Counted from the first letter of the stretch, positions 8,841 through 17,224 are shown. The stretch: DNA of 64,000 nt from Vibrio sp. FE10 (GCF_030297155.1 NZ_AP028067.1:2666001-2730000), one strand, 5' to 3'. Numbers and translations: made by a program. Notes: a model not told the origin generated them from the sequence alone.

Positions 8841-9409
8841 GACTGTCAGCGTTGGAAAAAGATCGCTTGAGAGAAAGCAACCGACTTGAAGCTTGCACAA
8901 TTAGTGGCTCTCATGAGCGAGTTCTGCAGTCAATTAAACGAATGATCCACATTTAGATGATGAAATAAAAGACATTGAATGTGAAATTGACATCATCATT
9001 TCGGCTTGTCCCGTTATGAATAAAAACCATGATTTACTAATGAGTGTTGTAGGTATAAGAAAGGTGATGCCGAGAAAGCTGGTGTACTTATTTTCAGCTA
9101 AGATCTTCTCAACAGCCAAGCAAGCGGCAGCATTTGTAGGTCTTACGCCAAGCAAATGAGTCTGGCTCATTTAAAGGTAGAACCACATTGAGCGAAATTG
9201 GCCCATCTTGAATTCGGTCAAAAATCTTTTTGGCCGCGGTTAGCGTTGGTAAATACAATCCCTATATCAAAGCACAAAAAAGCAACTCGTTAGTCGCTGG
9301 TAAAGCAAAAAAGCAAGCGTTAGGTGCTGCTATGAGAAAGCTAATTCAAATATGTTTTGGCGTTATAAAAAATCAGACAAGATATCAGTCTGAATTAACT
9401 TTAACTTAA
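8841..9409 (+). pseudogene. IS110-family transposase remnant
   Basis: Translated across several frame changes this gives LEKDRLRESNRLEA, then MSVVGIRKVMPRKLVYLFSA, KQAAAFVGLTPSK, KGRTTLSEIGPS and, at the end, VGKYNPYIKAQKSN, GKAKKQALGAAMRKL and a stop at 9409. These are the middle and C-terminal (transposase_20) parts of IS110-type transposases, including the conserved AAFVGLTP and AxMRKL blocks. The N-terminal DEDD part is absent, cut off at the IS5 end at 8840. At least one internal stop and two frame changes are present, so it is dead. Confidence 0.85.
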
Positions 9410-9576
9410 GTTTGTGGTTGCTTCAGAGATATGGTATCTACAATCCAATTAAATTCCTAAAACTGTCGCGAATGTGGACTTTTCTTTACACTAAAACTTA
9501 TATGCATTTTATGTCATATCTGTTCTTTGCATATATGTTTATGAAGGGAACACCACAAAACAATAAAGGAAATTCA

Positions 9577-11040
9577 ATGAAAGTAATCTTATCTAACCTT
9601 GGGCTTGCGATAATATGGTTCTTTTCTTCGCTCGTTAATGCACAACCGCACCTTTTCGTTCAACCAGATCTTCCGGTTATTGCCGATGAAGTGAAACATC
9701 AGTTGTCGAACCAAGAGCTGGTTGATACATCGGCTGGTATACGCACACTGCAACTTGAACACGCTGATTCGTCATTCATCAAGCTTCACTTCAAGTCTCT
9801 TACTGTACCGAAAGGCAGCGTGTTACGTCTTAAGTCAAACACCAGTAGTGAGGGTGTGGAGTATCGTGACAGCCAAATAGATTGGTTCGCTCAATCGATT
9901 TCCAATGATTCTGTCGTCATTGAATCAATCTCCAATTCAAACGGACAGCATGTTCAGTTTGAAATTGATTACTACATGGCAGGTAAAATTGCAGACAAAG
10001 AGGCCTTATCGACGCTATCGACTTGTGGCGTGAATGAACGCAAAGATGTTGCTTGCTGGGAAGACTCTCACGCAGACAAAGTAGCTTGGGCAACGCCTGT
10101 TGCAAGGCTGCTCATTAATGGTCGCAGCTTGTGTACCGCTTGGCGTGTGGGGCCAGACAACCATATGTTCACTAATAACCACTGTGTCGCATCAGAGTCT
10201 GAGTTGAGAAATACCGAGGTATGGTTTAACTATCAGCGTCGCACGTGTGATGGTTCTATGGCGACAATGGTTAAAGTGATGGGAAATAAAATACTCAGCA
10301 CGGATTATAATTTGGATTACACGCTTTTCACTGTTGATGATTTCGCCAAAATAGCGTCGTTTGGTTACCTAGGTTTGGATGCCGAAGAGCCGATGTTCGG
10401 TGATGGAATTTATATTCCTCAACACGGATCGGGTAATCCGAAAGAGTTGGCCATTGAGAGCGATCAAAATGGCTCAGGATTGTGTCAGATCGATGTGGCT
10501 TCAGCGAATGGACGAGGGTCAAATACGGATACTGGTTATTTCTGTGACACGATTGGAGGCTCGTCTGGTTCACCGGTTCTGCGAACCGATAACAACAAAG
10601 CCATTGCTTTGCATCATTTCGGAGGCTGCGAAAATCAAGGCGTGAAAATCAGTAAAATTTGGCCATTAGTGGCTTCGCATTTCAATGACGCGCTACCTAA
10701 CGGCTCGGTTGGTGAGCCGAAGAATGAGATCCCAGAAGTGACTTTAGACAGTTTAGTATCCGATATCGCATTGACTTCAGGCGATAAAAAACTGTTTGTA
10801 CTTAAGGCGGCGAATCGTACAGCTAGTGTTAGCGTTACGATTAAGTCTGGTGTTGGGGATGCGGACCTATACATTCGTTCAGGACAGCAGCCAACGAAAA
10901 GTGACTACGACTGTCGTCCGTATCGTTCCGGCAACTTCGAGTCTTGCGATGCACTTAAGGCTGATGAAGACCTTTACATTATGATTAACGCGTTCCGCAG
11001 TTTCTCAGGTGTGTCTTTTTCTGTTTCGCAATCTCAATAA
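9577..11040 (+). CDS. Secreted trypsin-like serine protease with PPC domain
   Basis: This 487-aa protein resembles lysyl-endopeptidase/trypsin-fold enzymes. I chose the ATG at 9577 because AAAGGA stands 7 bases before it and it begins a signal peptide (1-22, SSLVNA). Residues about 25-145 look like a propeptide. The protease domain begins near STCGVNE at 149; the catalytic triad is His202 (TNNHC), Asp247 (NLDYTLF) and Ser330 (GGSSGSPV), with paired Cys around it. Residues about 395-487 form a bacterial pre-peptidase C-terminal domain (GVGDADLYIRSG), often removed on maturation of Vibrio exoproteases. It is probably exported by type II secretion. The gene stands alone and is followed by a strong terminator. 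The upstream IS110 relic abuts it, so promoter integrity is uncertain. Confidence 0.85.
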   Translation: MKVILSNLGLAIIWFFSSLVNAQPHLFVQPDLPVIADEVKHQLSNQELVDTSAGIRTLQLEHADSSFIKLHFKSLTVPKGSVLRLKSNTSSEGVEYRDSQIDWFAQSISNDSVVIESISNSNGQHVQFEIDYYMAGKIADKEALSTLSTCGVNERKDVACWEDSHADKVAWATPVARLLINGRSLCTAWRVGPDNHMFTNNHCVASESELRNTEVWFNYQRRTCDGSMATMVKVMGNKILSTDYNLDYTLFTVDDFAKIASFGYLGLDAEEPMFGDGIYIPQHGSGNPKELAIESDQNGSGLCQIDVASANGRGSNTDTGYFCDTIGGSSGSPVLRTDNNKAIALHHFGGCENQGVKISKIWPLVASHFNDALPNGSVGEPKNEIPEVTLDSLVSDIALTSGDKKLFVLKAANRTASVSVTIKSGVGDADLYIRSGQQPTKSDYDCRPYRSGNFESCDALKADEDLYIMINAFRSFSGVSFSVSQSQ

Positions 11041-11106
11041 CCATATTTCACTCGAGATCTCTATTCATATAACGATCACTATCGAACGATCTTGCAGTTA
11101 GCAGAT

Positions 11107-11139
11107 AATCCCCATCAACAACGTTGATGGGGATTTTTT
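11107..11139 (+). terminator. Rho-independent terminator of protease gene
   Basis: A 13-bp perfect stem (AATCCCCATCAAC / GTTGATGGGGATT) with a 3-base loop, followed by T's. It lies 66 bases after the protease stop. Confidence 0.92.
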
Positions 11140-11151
11140 ATGCTTGAACAA

Positions 11152-11213
11152 GGCGTGTTGCTTAAATCAGTTGAACCTTTTCCAAGTCCTGTAATCTGAT
11201 CCTTTATGGTAGT
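11152..11213 (+). mobile_element. Left-end fragment of an IS903-type element
   Basis: This matches the left end of the element at 2604 almost base for base (GGCGTGTTGCTTAAATCAG, then TTGAACCTTTTCCAAGTCCTG), with a small deletion and a small insertion. It is cut off at TGGTAGT, where the IS3-family element begins. No right end remains here, so it is a relic. Confidence 0.85.
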
Positions 11214-11274
11214 GATCCGCACCAGAAGTTTTGGACACTGAGTTAAGTGAGTACAATCACTAACGAGGTGAACA

Positions 11275-11559
11275 ATGACAACTAAGAAAACACAAATCAA
11301 ACATGCTCCTGAATTCAAAGCTGAAGCGCTTAAGTTAGCAGACAAAGTCGGTGTCGCTGCTGCTGCACGACAGCTATCGTTATATGAATCTCAAACCTAT
11401 GGATGGCGTAAAGCCGTCAAAAAAGACGCGAAAATCAGCGATAGAGAAAGAGAACTAGCCACTGAGAATGCCAAACTCAAACGATTATTGGCTGAGCAAG
11501 CTGAAGAGCTAGATATCGTAAAAAAGGCCGCCACCTACTTCACGAAGAATCTAAAGTAG
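11275..11559 (+). CDS. IS3-family OrfA (helix-turn-helix and leucine zipper)
   Basis: This 94-aa protein has an N-terminal HTH (FKAEALKLADKVGVAAAARQ) and a coiled-coil end (ENAKLKRLLAEQAEELDIVKKA), as in IS3 OrfA proteins that bind the IS ends. At 11520-11526 the codons GTA-AAA-AAG form the slippery heptamer A-AAA-AAG, the classic site where a -1 shift makes the OrfAB transposase. The start follows GAGGTG with good spacing. Confidence 0.9.
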   Translation: MTTKKTQIKHAPEFKAEALKLADKVGVAAAARQLSLYESQTYGWRKAVKKDAKISDRERELATENAKLKRLLAEQAEELDIVKKAATYFTKNLK

Positions 11560-12425
11560 ATTGCTATGAGTTTATGCTCGAACACCTGATGCAATATAGT
11601 ATTGTCCGCATGGCTAAGGTGTTTGGGGTTTCTCGAGGTGGGTTTTATTATTGGATTGATAATCGCCATAAAGTCACTCAACGCAACGAGTACCGCAAGC
11701 AGCTTGACAGCAAAGTTAGAGAAGCTTTTGATGATAACAAGGAACGCGATGGTGCAAGGCGTATTCAAAAAAACTTGAAGAAAATGGAAATAAACATGAT
11801 GTTAAAACCATTGCCGCGAGCATGAAGCGCCAGAGTTTAGTCGCGAAAGCCGCCCGTAAGTTCAAATGTACGACAGACAGTAAGCATAGACTTCCAGTTG
11901 CCCCGGATTTGCTTGAGCAAGACTTTAATGCGACAGCACCGAACCAAAAATGGGCTGGAGATATTACCTATCTAGAGACAAGCGAAGGTTGGATGTATTT
12001 AGCGGTTGTTATCGACTTGTACTCACGGCAAGTAGTTGGCTGGTCAATGAGCACCAGAATGACCGCGACTTTGGTCTGTGATGCGCTATCAAGGGCATTG
12101 TTCCGTAGAGGCATGCCCGAAGGGGTGATTATCCATAGTGATAGAGGCAGTCAATATTGTTCAAAAAGGCTACAGATACTTAATCTCAACCCATAACCTA
12201 AAACAAAGTATGAGTAGGAAGGGACATTGCTGGAATAACGCCTGTGTTGAAAGCTTTTTCCACTCAATGAAAGTAGAAGCCATCCAATACGAGCCGATAA
12301 TGACGCGAGAAGAGATGCGCCAAGCGCTTTTTGAATATATCGAAGTTGATTATAATCGAACAAGAAGGCCCAATGCTCTTGGGCATCTAAGCCCAGTTAA
12401 CTTTGAAAAACAATATGTCGTTTAA
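11520..12425 (+). pseudogene. IS3-family OrfB integrase, two frameshifts
   Basis: Starting from the -1 frame at the slippery site, the integrase reads FMLEHLMQYSIVRMAK and so on. It is then broken twice, each time in an A-run: one A lost near 11772 (CAAAAAAAC where eight A's are expected) and one A gained near 12165 (TTCAAAAAGGC). The three pieces together hold the full rve domain: [15 protein letters not shown] and NACVESFF. The usual DNA before CVES reads NNA here. Both lesions are single-base and at homopolymers, so sequencing error or phase variation should be considered before calling it dead. Confidence 0.8.
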
Positions 12426-12457
12426 TGCGGTGTCCAGTCTAACTGGAGCAGATCAGT

Positions 12458-12545
12458 ATCGTCGAAACCGCGAAAGCCAACGGCCTTATCCTCTATGACC
12501 ACATGGTCAAGTGCATGAAAGAACTGGCGAAAGCCTGCTCTACTC
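12458..12545 (+). mobile_element. IS66-family transposase C-terminal fragment
   Basis: The frame reads IVETAKANGLILYDHMVK then CMKELAKA, the C-terminal tail of an IS66 TnpC (KANGLIPYDYI type). It follows the IS3 target repeat directly. It differs in sequence from the fragment at 1248, so the two are not halves of one element. Confidence 0.65.
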
Positions 12546-12711
12546 TACACATTTTCAGGGTGTGCATTTCCCCTACCTACCAAAAGTTATCCATTTTCTA
12601 ATGCAGTTCGTCGTAAACCCCGTGTTGTATTACGGGTAAATTCCACAGAACTCTTTTGTTTCACGACTTCAGTTTGAGACTTTTGTGGTAATATCGTAAC
12701 AAATACAGAGA

Positions 12712-14391
12712 GTGAAGATTCAAGTGGAATTAGCTACATCAGAATTGCAAAACCAATCCCTACTTTGGGGTGAGTCGTCAGCAGAAAAAGGCGAAGTATT
12801 TACAAAACCAGAGATAGTAGATTTAATGCTTATCGCATCTGGTGTCGTGGATGATCTGACTTCAGTAGGTACACGAATTCTCGAGCCTTCATGTGGTCAA
12901 GGGGAATTTATAATTGCCATCGCGAAGCGTATCAAACTCAACTACGAGAGAGTAAACGTAAAACTGCCCTTAGTTCAATTAGTTAATCTAATAAAGGCAT
13001 ATGACATATCTTCTAGCAACATAGACATTGCAAAGAGCAATGTTAGAGCTGTTTTGAGTAGTATTTATACCTCTCAAGAGCTTGATGTAGTTTTAAAAAC
13101 TTGGTTTATTCACGCAGATTTCCTATTAACGGGTTTCGACGAAAAGTTTACTCATATAGTTGGTAATCCACCTTACATCAGAATCGAAACTATTCCGACG
13201 GCCTTATTAGCGGAGTATCGAAACCGTTTTATTACTATGATTGAGCGCGCTGATATCTACATAGCGTTTTATGAGAAGTGCTTAGATCTTCTGTCAAATA
13301 ATGGAGTTTTATCATTTATTTGTACTGATAGATGGACTAAGAACCGATATGGTGCAGGTTTGCGTAGTAAGATCGCCAAGAGCTTTCAGCTAGATTTGTT
13401 TATAGATCTCTACGGCCAAAATGCGTTCACGTCTGACGTCATGACTTATCCAGCAATCACACAGCTTTCAAAAAATAAACAAAAACGAACTTGTGTACTA
13501 CATAACCCCAATGTAACTTTTGATTTTTCCAATAACGTTCGACAGTGTTTAACCAATGCTAAAGTAAACACTGTGGACGGTGCTGAGCTTATTGTTCGTA
13601 ATGACCTTGTAAAGGACGATAAGCCATGGCTGTTTGGTTCGTCTGATGAACTCGAAATGCTTTCACGCCTTGAGAGGGAGTTTCCTACTTTAGAGGAAAC
13701 TGGTTGCTCAGTTTATATCGGTGCGGCTACTGGTAGTAACAAAGTATATATTGTTGATAAAGACTTTAATATTGAAGCAAGTAGAAAGATACCAGTTATC
13801 ACCGCTAAAGAGCTGAAATCTGGTGTTATCGAGAGCAACACTAATTGTATTATCAATACTTATGACGACAATGGTGTAATTGAACTAGAGCAATATCCTC
13901 TCTTAAGAGATTATTTCTTACAGTTTGAAGAAACATTGAAAGGTCGCCACATAGCTAAGATGGCACCATTGCACTGGTTCAAAACGATTGATCGTGTGTA
14001 TCCAGAACGCGCGGCTGCACAAAAGTTGTTAATACCTGATATTAAGTCAGATCTTTCAGTTATTTTTGATGACGGCTCTTACCATCCTAATAACTCAATT
14101 TATTATGTATGCGCCGATACTTGGAACTTATATGCTCTAAGGGCTGTCCTTTTATCTGGCATTGGGCAGATGTTCGTTCAGGTATATTCCACAAAAATAT
14201 CTGGTGGTAATCTCCGATTTCAAGCTCAACACTTGAGGAAGATACGCTTACCTACCTGGGATGATATTGATTCTTGTATCCAAACTGAGTTAACAAGGAT
14301 TGGTAGAAGTGAAGACACTGAAGAAGCTAAGGTTTTAGTCGCACGAATTTACTCTATGAACGAAAAAGAAAAACAAATACTTGGAATATAA
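12712..14391 (+). CDS. Type II DNA adenine-N6 methyltransferase (PaeR7I/XhoI type)
   Basis: This 559-aa protein is the modification half of a restriction-modification pair. Motif I is EPSCGQG (58-64), the acidic residue of motif II is in YDIS (about 98), motif III is HADFL, and the catalytic motif IV is NPPY (152-155); this order is that of gamma-class N6-adenine enzymes. The C-terminal half (from about 300) is the target-recognition region. The start is GTG at 12712; a second GTG at 12724 is an alternative. The next gene starts directly after its stop and resembles XhoI/PaeR7I, so the expected target is CTCGAG, which is inference. CTCGAG occurs in the window, including once inside this gene near 12877, as protection would require. 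Confidence 0.85.
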   Translation: MKIQVELATSELQNQSLLWGESSAEKGEVFTKPEIVDLMLIASGVVDDLTSVGTRILEPSCGQGEFIIAIAKRIKLNYERVNVKLPLVQLVNLIKAYDISSSNIDIAKSNVRAVLSSIYTSQELDVVLKTWFIHADFLLTGFDEKFTHIVGNPPYIRIETIPTALLAEYRNRFITMIERADIYIAFYEKCLDLLSNNGVLSFICTDRWTKNRYGAGLRSKIAKSFQLDLFIDLYGQNAFTSDVMTYPAITQLSKNKQKRTCVLHNPNVTFDFSNNVRQCLTNAKVNTVDGAELIVRNDLVKDDKPWLFGSSDELEMLSRLEREFPTLEETGCSVYIGAATGSNKVYIVDKDFNIEASRKIPVITAKELKSGVIESNTNCIINTYDDNGVIELEQYPLLRDYFLQFEETLKGRHIAKMAPLHWFKTIDRVYPERAAAQKLLIPDIKSDLSVIFDDGSYHPNNSIYYVCADTWNLYALRAVLLSGIGQMFVQVYSTKISGGNLRFQAQHLRKIRLPTWDDIDSCIQTELTRIGRSEDTEEAKVLVARIYSMNEKEKQILGI

Positions 14392-15111
14392 ATGAAACAA
14401 GATATTCAAAAAGCCACCAAACTATTTTGGGATGTACGCAAAGCTAAAGGTGTAAGAAGTGGAAAAACACTCGATGGCTTTCGCGATGTTATACAAAGCG
14501 TTGTTGAAAGTTCCGGTTTAGAAAATGTTTCAATTTGCGTAGGTAAAAATGACTCACAACTACCCGGCTATTTCCGCCCTCACAAGTCTTGGGACGTTGT
14601 TATATTGTCAGATAATAAACTGGTAGCAGCGATTGAGCTTAAATCTCAAGTCGGTTCTATTGGTAATAACTTCAACAACCGGGCAGAAGAAGTTTTAGGG
14701 AGTGGCATTGATTTGTTTACTGCTGTTCAAGAAGAGGCTTTTGGTGGTGATGCTGAAGTATTCCGTGGCTATTTGATTCTTGTCGAGGATTCAGAACAAA
14801 CTAGGAAATCGGCAAAAGTTAACATGAGCCACTTTCAAGTGATGCCGGGATTCTTGAACGATGAAACCGAGCGCACTGCACATCAACGAAATAAAAAGGG
14901 TGTCTACTCGCCAATTGCAGGCGTTTCGTACCTGAAGCGTTATGACATGTTGTGTAAGCGCTTAGTATTGAAGAGCCTATATACGGCTACAGGTTTAGTT
15001 CTCTTAGATATGGAGAACAAAGGAGATTATCGCGACTACACATCTCAGACAAGTATCGAGACATTTTTGCAGAAATTAAAAAATCACTGTGATCTTCTAG
15101 CTACTTATTAA
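14392..15111 (+). CDS. Type II restriction endonuclease, XhoI/PaeR7I family
   Basis: This 239-aa protein is close in length to XhoI and PaeR7I (about 245 aa). It carries the family block YFRPHKSWDVV followed by LVAAIELKSQVG and GNNFNNRAEE. The PD-(D/E)xK nuclease residues are Asp68 (SWD), Glu82 and Lys84 (ELK). It begins on the base after the methylase stop, so the two are co-translated. A terminator follows at once. The recognition sequence CTCGAG is inferred from the family. No controller (C) protein gene is seen. Confidence 0.87.
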   Translation: MKQDIQKATKLFWDVRKAKGVRSGKTLDGFRDVIQSVVESSGLENVSICVGKNDSQLPGYFRPHKSWDVVILSDNKLVAAIELKSQVGSIGNNFNNRAEEVLGSGIDLFTAVQEEAFGGDAEVFRGYLILVEDSEQTRKSAKVNMSHFQVMPGFLNDETERTAHQRNKKGVYSPIAGVSYLKRYDMLCKRLVLKSLYTATGLVLLDMENKGDYRDYTSQTSIETFLQKLKNHCDLLATY

Positions 15112-15115
15112 TAAG

Positions 15116-15139
15116 AAGGCTCCATTCGGAGCCTTTTTT
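15116..15139 (+). terminator. Terminator of restriction-modification operon
   Basis: Stem AAGGCTCC / GGAGCCTT with a 4-base loop and a T-run, 5 bases after the endonuclease stop. Confidence 0.92.
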
Positions 15140-15500
15140 CCTACACAATTCTCTTTAATACTCTCGCATACTTCAGAATCTGGTGAGCTACATTTGAAGC
15201 GCCTAACTCAAATAATGCAACGCCTATCAACACTTGTTGAGCAGTAACCAGCTGGCCAGTTCGAAGCTCCAAGCTATCATGTCTCATCACGAAGTTTTCC
15301 CAACCATCGCAGATGTCAGATAACAATATAGTTTGTCAGTTCACTTGGCGGAGGTGGATGTGAGCCTAGCATATATGATCACAAAATTTTCTTCGATTTT
15401 CCGAAATGATAATTGCCTCGAAATCACTTAGATTAAATACTCATTCACATAATGTTAATTTGCACTAAAGTAAGCCGTATAGCTCTAAATTAGCATGCTT

Positions 15501-15535
15501 ACTGACACTGACACTGACACTGACACTGACACTGA
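15501..15535. repeat. Hexamer tandem repeat (ACTGAC)5
   Basis: Five perfect copies of ACTGAC followed by ACTGA. It is in non-coding DNA, so a change in copy number would not shift a frame, but it could alter the spacing of nearby signals. Confidence 0.95.
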
Positions 15536-15584
15536 AATGTCCAAATATCATTTAACCTAGTTCTTACTCAGTCGGCCTTGCCGG

Positions 15585-15607
15585 TTAATCATTGTAGCAA
15601 TGATTAA
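15585..15607. repeat. Perfect hairpin TTAATCATTG / CAATGATTAA
   Basis: A 10-bp perfect stem with a 3-base loop, 48 bases beyond the stop of the minus-strand toxin gene, so it could end that transcript. Its core TCATTGTAGCAATGA recurs with one change at 17704-17718 (TCATTGCAGCAATGA), just outside the Doc gene. Confidence 0.75.
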
Positions 15608-15655
15608 GGGTCTTTATTTGATGAATGACCATTAGCGGTTAGGGTGTTAATTATA

Positions 15656-15958
15656 TTAACACCGTTGTGAAAAGTGCTTGGCCGGAGACATGTGCTTACC
15701 AAGAACGGCTGCAATAATTATGTGATCTTGTTTCTGGATGTAATAAATCACATGGCGCTTTAAAGGAAAACGGAAGTAGTTTTGGCCCACCTCAGAAACC
15801 TCTATGCCGAGCAACTTGTTGTTCGCCAGTAATTCCATTGATTGCTTTAGTTCTGAAAAGTAAGTAGTCCATTGTGCTTGCCCCCATCGCTCTAATGTAT
15901 AGCGACGAATCTCAATCAGATCAGATTGCGCTGAAGAAGAGAGCTTATAGTGCGTCAT
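15656..15958 (-). CDS. RelE/ParE-family toxin
   Basis: This 100-aa protein reads YKLSSSAQSDLIEIRRYTLERWG at the front (split here for clarity: AQSDLIEIRRYT, LERWG) and VIYYIQKQDHIIIAAVLG, then MSPAKHF at the end. This is the ParE pattern (helical hairpin, then a beta sheet). ParE toxins act on DNA gyrase; RelE relatives cleave mRNA on ribosomes. The ERWG and hydrophobic strand favour ParE. Its ATG overlaps the stop of the antitoxin gene by one base (TAATG), so translation is coupled. It belongs to the accessory region. Confidence 0.87.
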   Translation of the reverse strand: MTHYKLSSSAQSDLIEIRRYTLERWGQAQWTTYFSELKQSMELLANNKLLGIEVSEVGQNYFRFPLKRHVIYYIQKQDHIIIAAVLGKHMSPAKHFSQRC

Positions 15959-16218
15959 TAATCAAACTTTCCTTGGTTAAGTGCATTCATGAAATCGTCA
16001 CCGTCGACTAGTTTATCTGATAGAGCATCGGCTTCTGCTTGTTCGAAGCGTGATTTCACCACCATCAATTTCAGTGCTTCAAGTTGTTCATATTCTTCAC
16101 AAGACATCATCACCGCAACGGGTGAACCATTCTTATTAATTTGTATAGGTTCACGTTGAACTTTCATCAGTAAGTCGCCAAATTTGGTTTTAGCTGTATT
16201 CGCAGTAAGTGATTGCAT
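15958..16218 (-). CDS. Phd/YefM-family antitoxin
   Basis: This 86-aa protein begins MQSLTANTAKTKFGDLLMKV and continues PIQINKNGSPVAVMMSCEEY, the Phd/YefM DNA-binding fold. The acidic, flexible C-terminal part should wrap the toxin. I took the ATG at 16218 because AAGGGGAA precedes it by 6 bases; a longer frame upstream has no ribosome site and would add a segment not found in the family. Such antitoxins repress their own operon; the region from 16218 to 16330 holds the presumed promoter. Confidence 0.87.
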   Translation of the reverse strand: MQSLTANTAKTKFGDLLMKVQREPIQINKNGSPVAVMMSCEEYEQLEALKLMVVKSRFEQAEADALSDKLVDGDDFMNALNQGKFD

Positions 16219-16324
16219 AATATTCCCCTTTTCGCTCATTATAAACGAATCGAACGATTTAACCAATTTGTATGATTCTGTGATTGGAGGTAATCTAATG
16301 TAGTGTCCATAAAGGTGTAACTTT

Positions 16325-16420
16325 GTGAACATTATCTTTCACCCATCTCAATACTGTCCAATTAGTCTTTAAAATAACATATGTACATGTACACTAATGT
16401 TTAATTATCTTAATGTTCAC
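16325..16420. promoter_or_regulatory. Paired inverted repeats between antitoxin and resolvase genes
   Basis: GTGAACATTA at 16325-16334 is exactly complemented by TAATGTTCAC at 16411-16420, and between them is the palindrome TGTACATGTACA at 16382-16393. The layout suggests resolvase binding (a res site) or an operator for the divergent genes. Confidence 0.5.
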
Positions 16421-16435
16421 TTTTAGGCTCTTTTC

Positions 16436-16975
16436 ATGAAAATTGGCTATGCCCGTGTCAGCACTCAAGACCAAACGCTCGATGTTCAACTTGAACAGCT
16501 TAAACGTATTGGTTGTGACAAAATTTACCAAGAGCAAGCGAGCGGTAAATCCTCTGATAGAAAACAGCTTAACCTGTTGCTGGATTTTGCAAGGGAAGGA
16601 GATATTATTCATGTTACCAAAGTCGACCGCATTGCTCGAAATACCATAGATGCTTTGCAAATTGCTGATCAACTAGCGCAAAAGAAAGCTGGTTTGGTCT
16701 TTCATGATTTGGGCGATTTAGACATCAATAGCGATGTAGGTCGAGTTATTTACACTACCATATCGGCGTTTGCTGAAATGGAAAGAAAACGAATATTACA
16801 GCGCTGTAATGAAGGTAGGGAGCGTGCACGCTCTGAGGGTAGGCACCTTGGACGGTTTCCTGACAAAATGCTTCACCAACGCATTCAAGAGCTTACTGAG
16901 CAAGGGATGAACAAGCATGCTATCAGCAAGGAGTTAGGGTGCAGTCGTACAACAGTTTATAAAGTTATAGGATGA
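16436..16975 (+). CDS. Serine recombinase (resolvase/invertase family)
   Basis: This 179-aa protein has the catalytic front YARVSTQDQ (nucleophile Ser9), the Arg block KVDRIARN, the E-helix FAEMERKRI, and a C-terminal HTH (ISKELGCSRTTVYKVI). The length is that of small Tn3-resolvase/Pin-type enzymes. It cuts and rejoins DNA through a Ser-DNA link. No transposase of Tn3 type is seen beside it, so it may be the leftover or stabilising part of a mobile unit. Inverted repeats just upstream are a candidate binding site. Confidence 0.9.
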   Translation: MKIGYARVSTQDQTLDVQLEQLKRIGCDKIYQEQASGKSSDRKQLNLLLDFAREGDIIHVTKVDRIARNTIDALQIADQLAQKKAGLVFHDLGDLDINSDVGRVIYTTISAFAEMERKRILQRCNEGRERARSEGRHLGRFPDKMLHQRIQELTEQGMNKHAISKELGCSRTTVYKVIG

Positions 16976-17053
16976 AGTGATTATATCTCATTATTTTTTA
17001 ATGGTAGTTTTGATAGTATAATCAAATTAAATCTGATTTTTTTTGGTGAAAAA

Positions 17054-17224
17054 ATGAATAAGAGAATTGAATCTTATGGCGTAGATGTTGTTAAACGACC
17101 TAAGATTAAAGCTACAAGAAAGCTTGATCTTTCTGGTACTTATGGACAGCAGATTGTTAAGTCAGAGTCTAAGTTAGCCTTGAGAACTCATCGTAAGACG
17201 TTTGAGAAGTTGGCTGACATGTGA
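17054..17224 (+). CDS. Small antitoxin-like protein for the Doc toxin
   Basis: This 56-aa basic protein starts MNKRIESYGVDVVKRPK and ends with TFEKLADM. I do not recognise a named family. Its position gives the likely role: the stop codon overlaps the start of the Doc-type gene (ATGTGATGG), the usual order of antitoxin then toxin. It is shorter than Phd (73 aa) and lacks a clear DNA-binding domain, so it may act only by covering the toxin active site. GGTGAAAAA precedes the ATG as a weak ribosome site. Confidence 0.65.
   Translation: MNKRIESYGVDVVKRPKIKATRKLDLSGTYGQQIVKSESKLALRTHRKTFEKLADM

Larger units (their letters stand above)
11214..12454 (+). mobile_element. IS3-family element with 3-bp target duplication
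   Basis: This 1241-bp element has imperfect inverted ends: GATCCGCACCAGAAG...TTTGGACAC on the left and the complement of GATCTGCTCCAGTTAG...CTGGACAC on the right. An AGT direct repeat flanks it (11211-11213 and 12455-12457), the 3-bp size usual for IS3 relatives. It carries orfA and a broken orfB, and sits between an IS903-type end fragment and an IS66 fragment. Confidence 0.9.
15140..15655. other. Gene-poor stretch between restriction-modification and toxin-antitoxin genes
   Basis: A weak minus-strand frame (15141-15326, 61 codons, TTG start, no good ribosome site) could be a small helical protein or a gene fragment; I would not annotate it as a gene. Otherwise the stretch holds an AT-rich region, a hexamer tandem repeat at 15501 and a perfect hairpin at 15585. 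No other coding signal is seen. Confidence 0.5.

Noticed and set aside
9412..9576. 55-residue N-terminal extension of the serine protease
   Set aside because: The extension has no ribosome site and would bury the clear signal peptide that starts at 9577 behind AAAGGA.
15501..15535. CRISPR-like repeat
   Set aside because: The repeat unit is 6 bases without spacers; it is a simple tandem repeat. No CRISPR array was seen anywhere in the window.
15540..15620. Integron attC site
   Set aside because: The hairpin lacks the conserved outer boxes (AAC / GTT core) and no series of cassettes follows.
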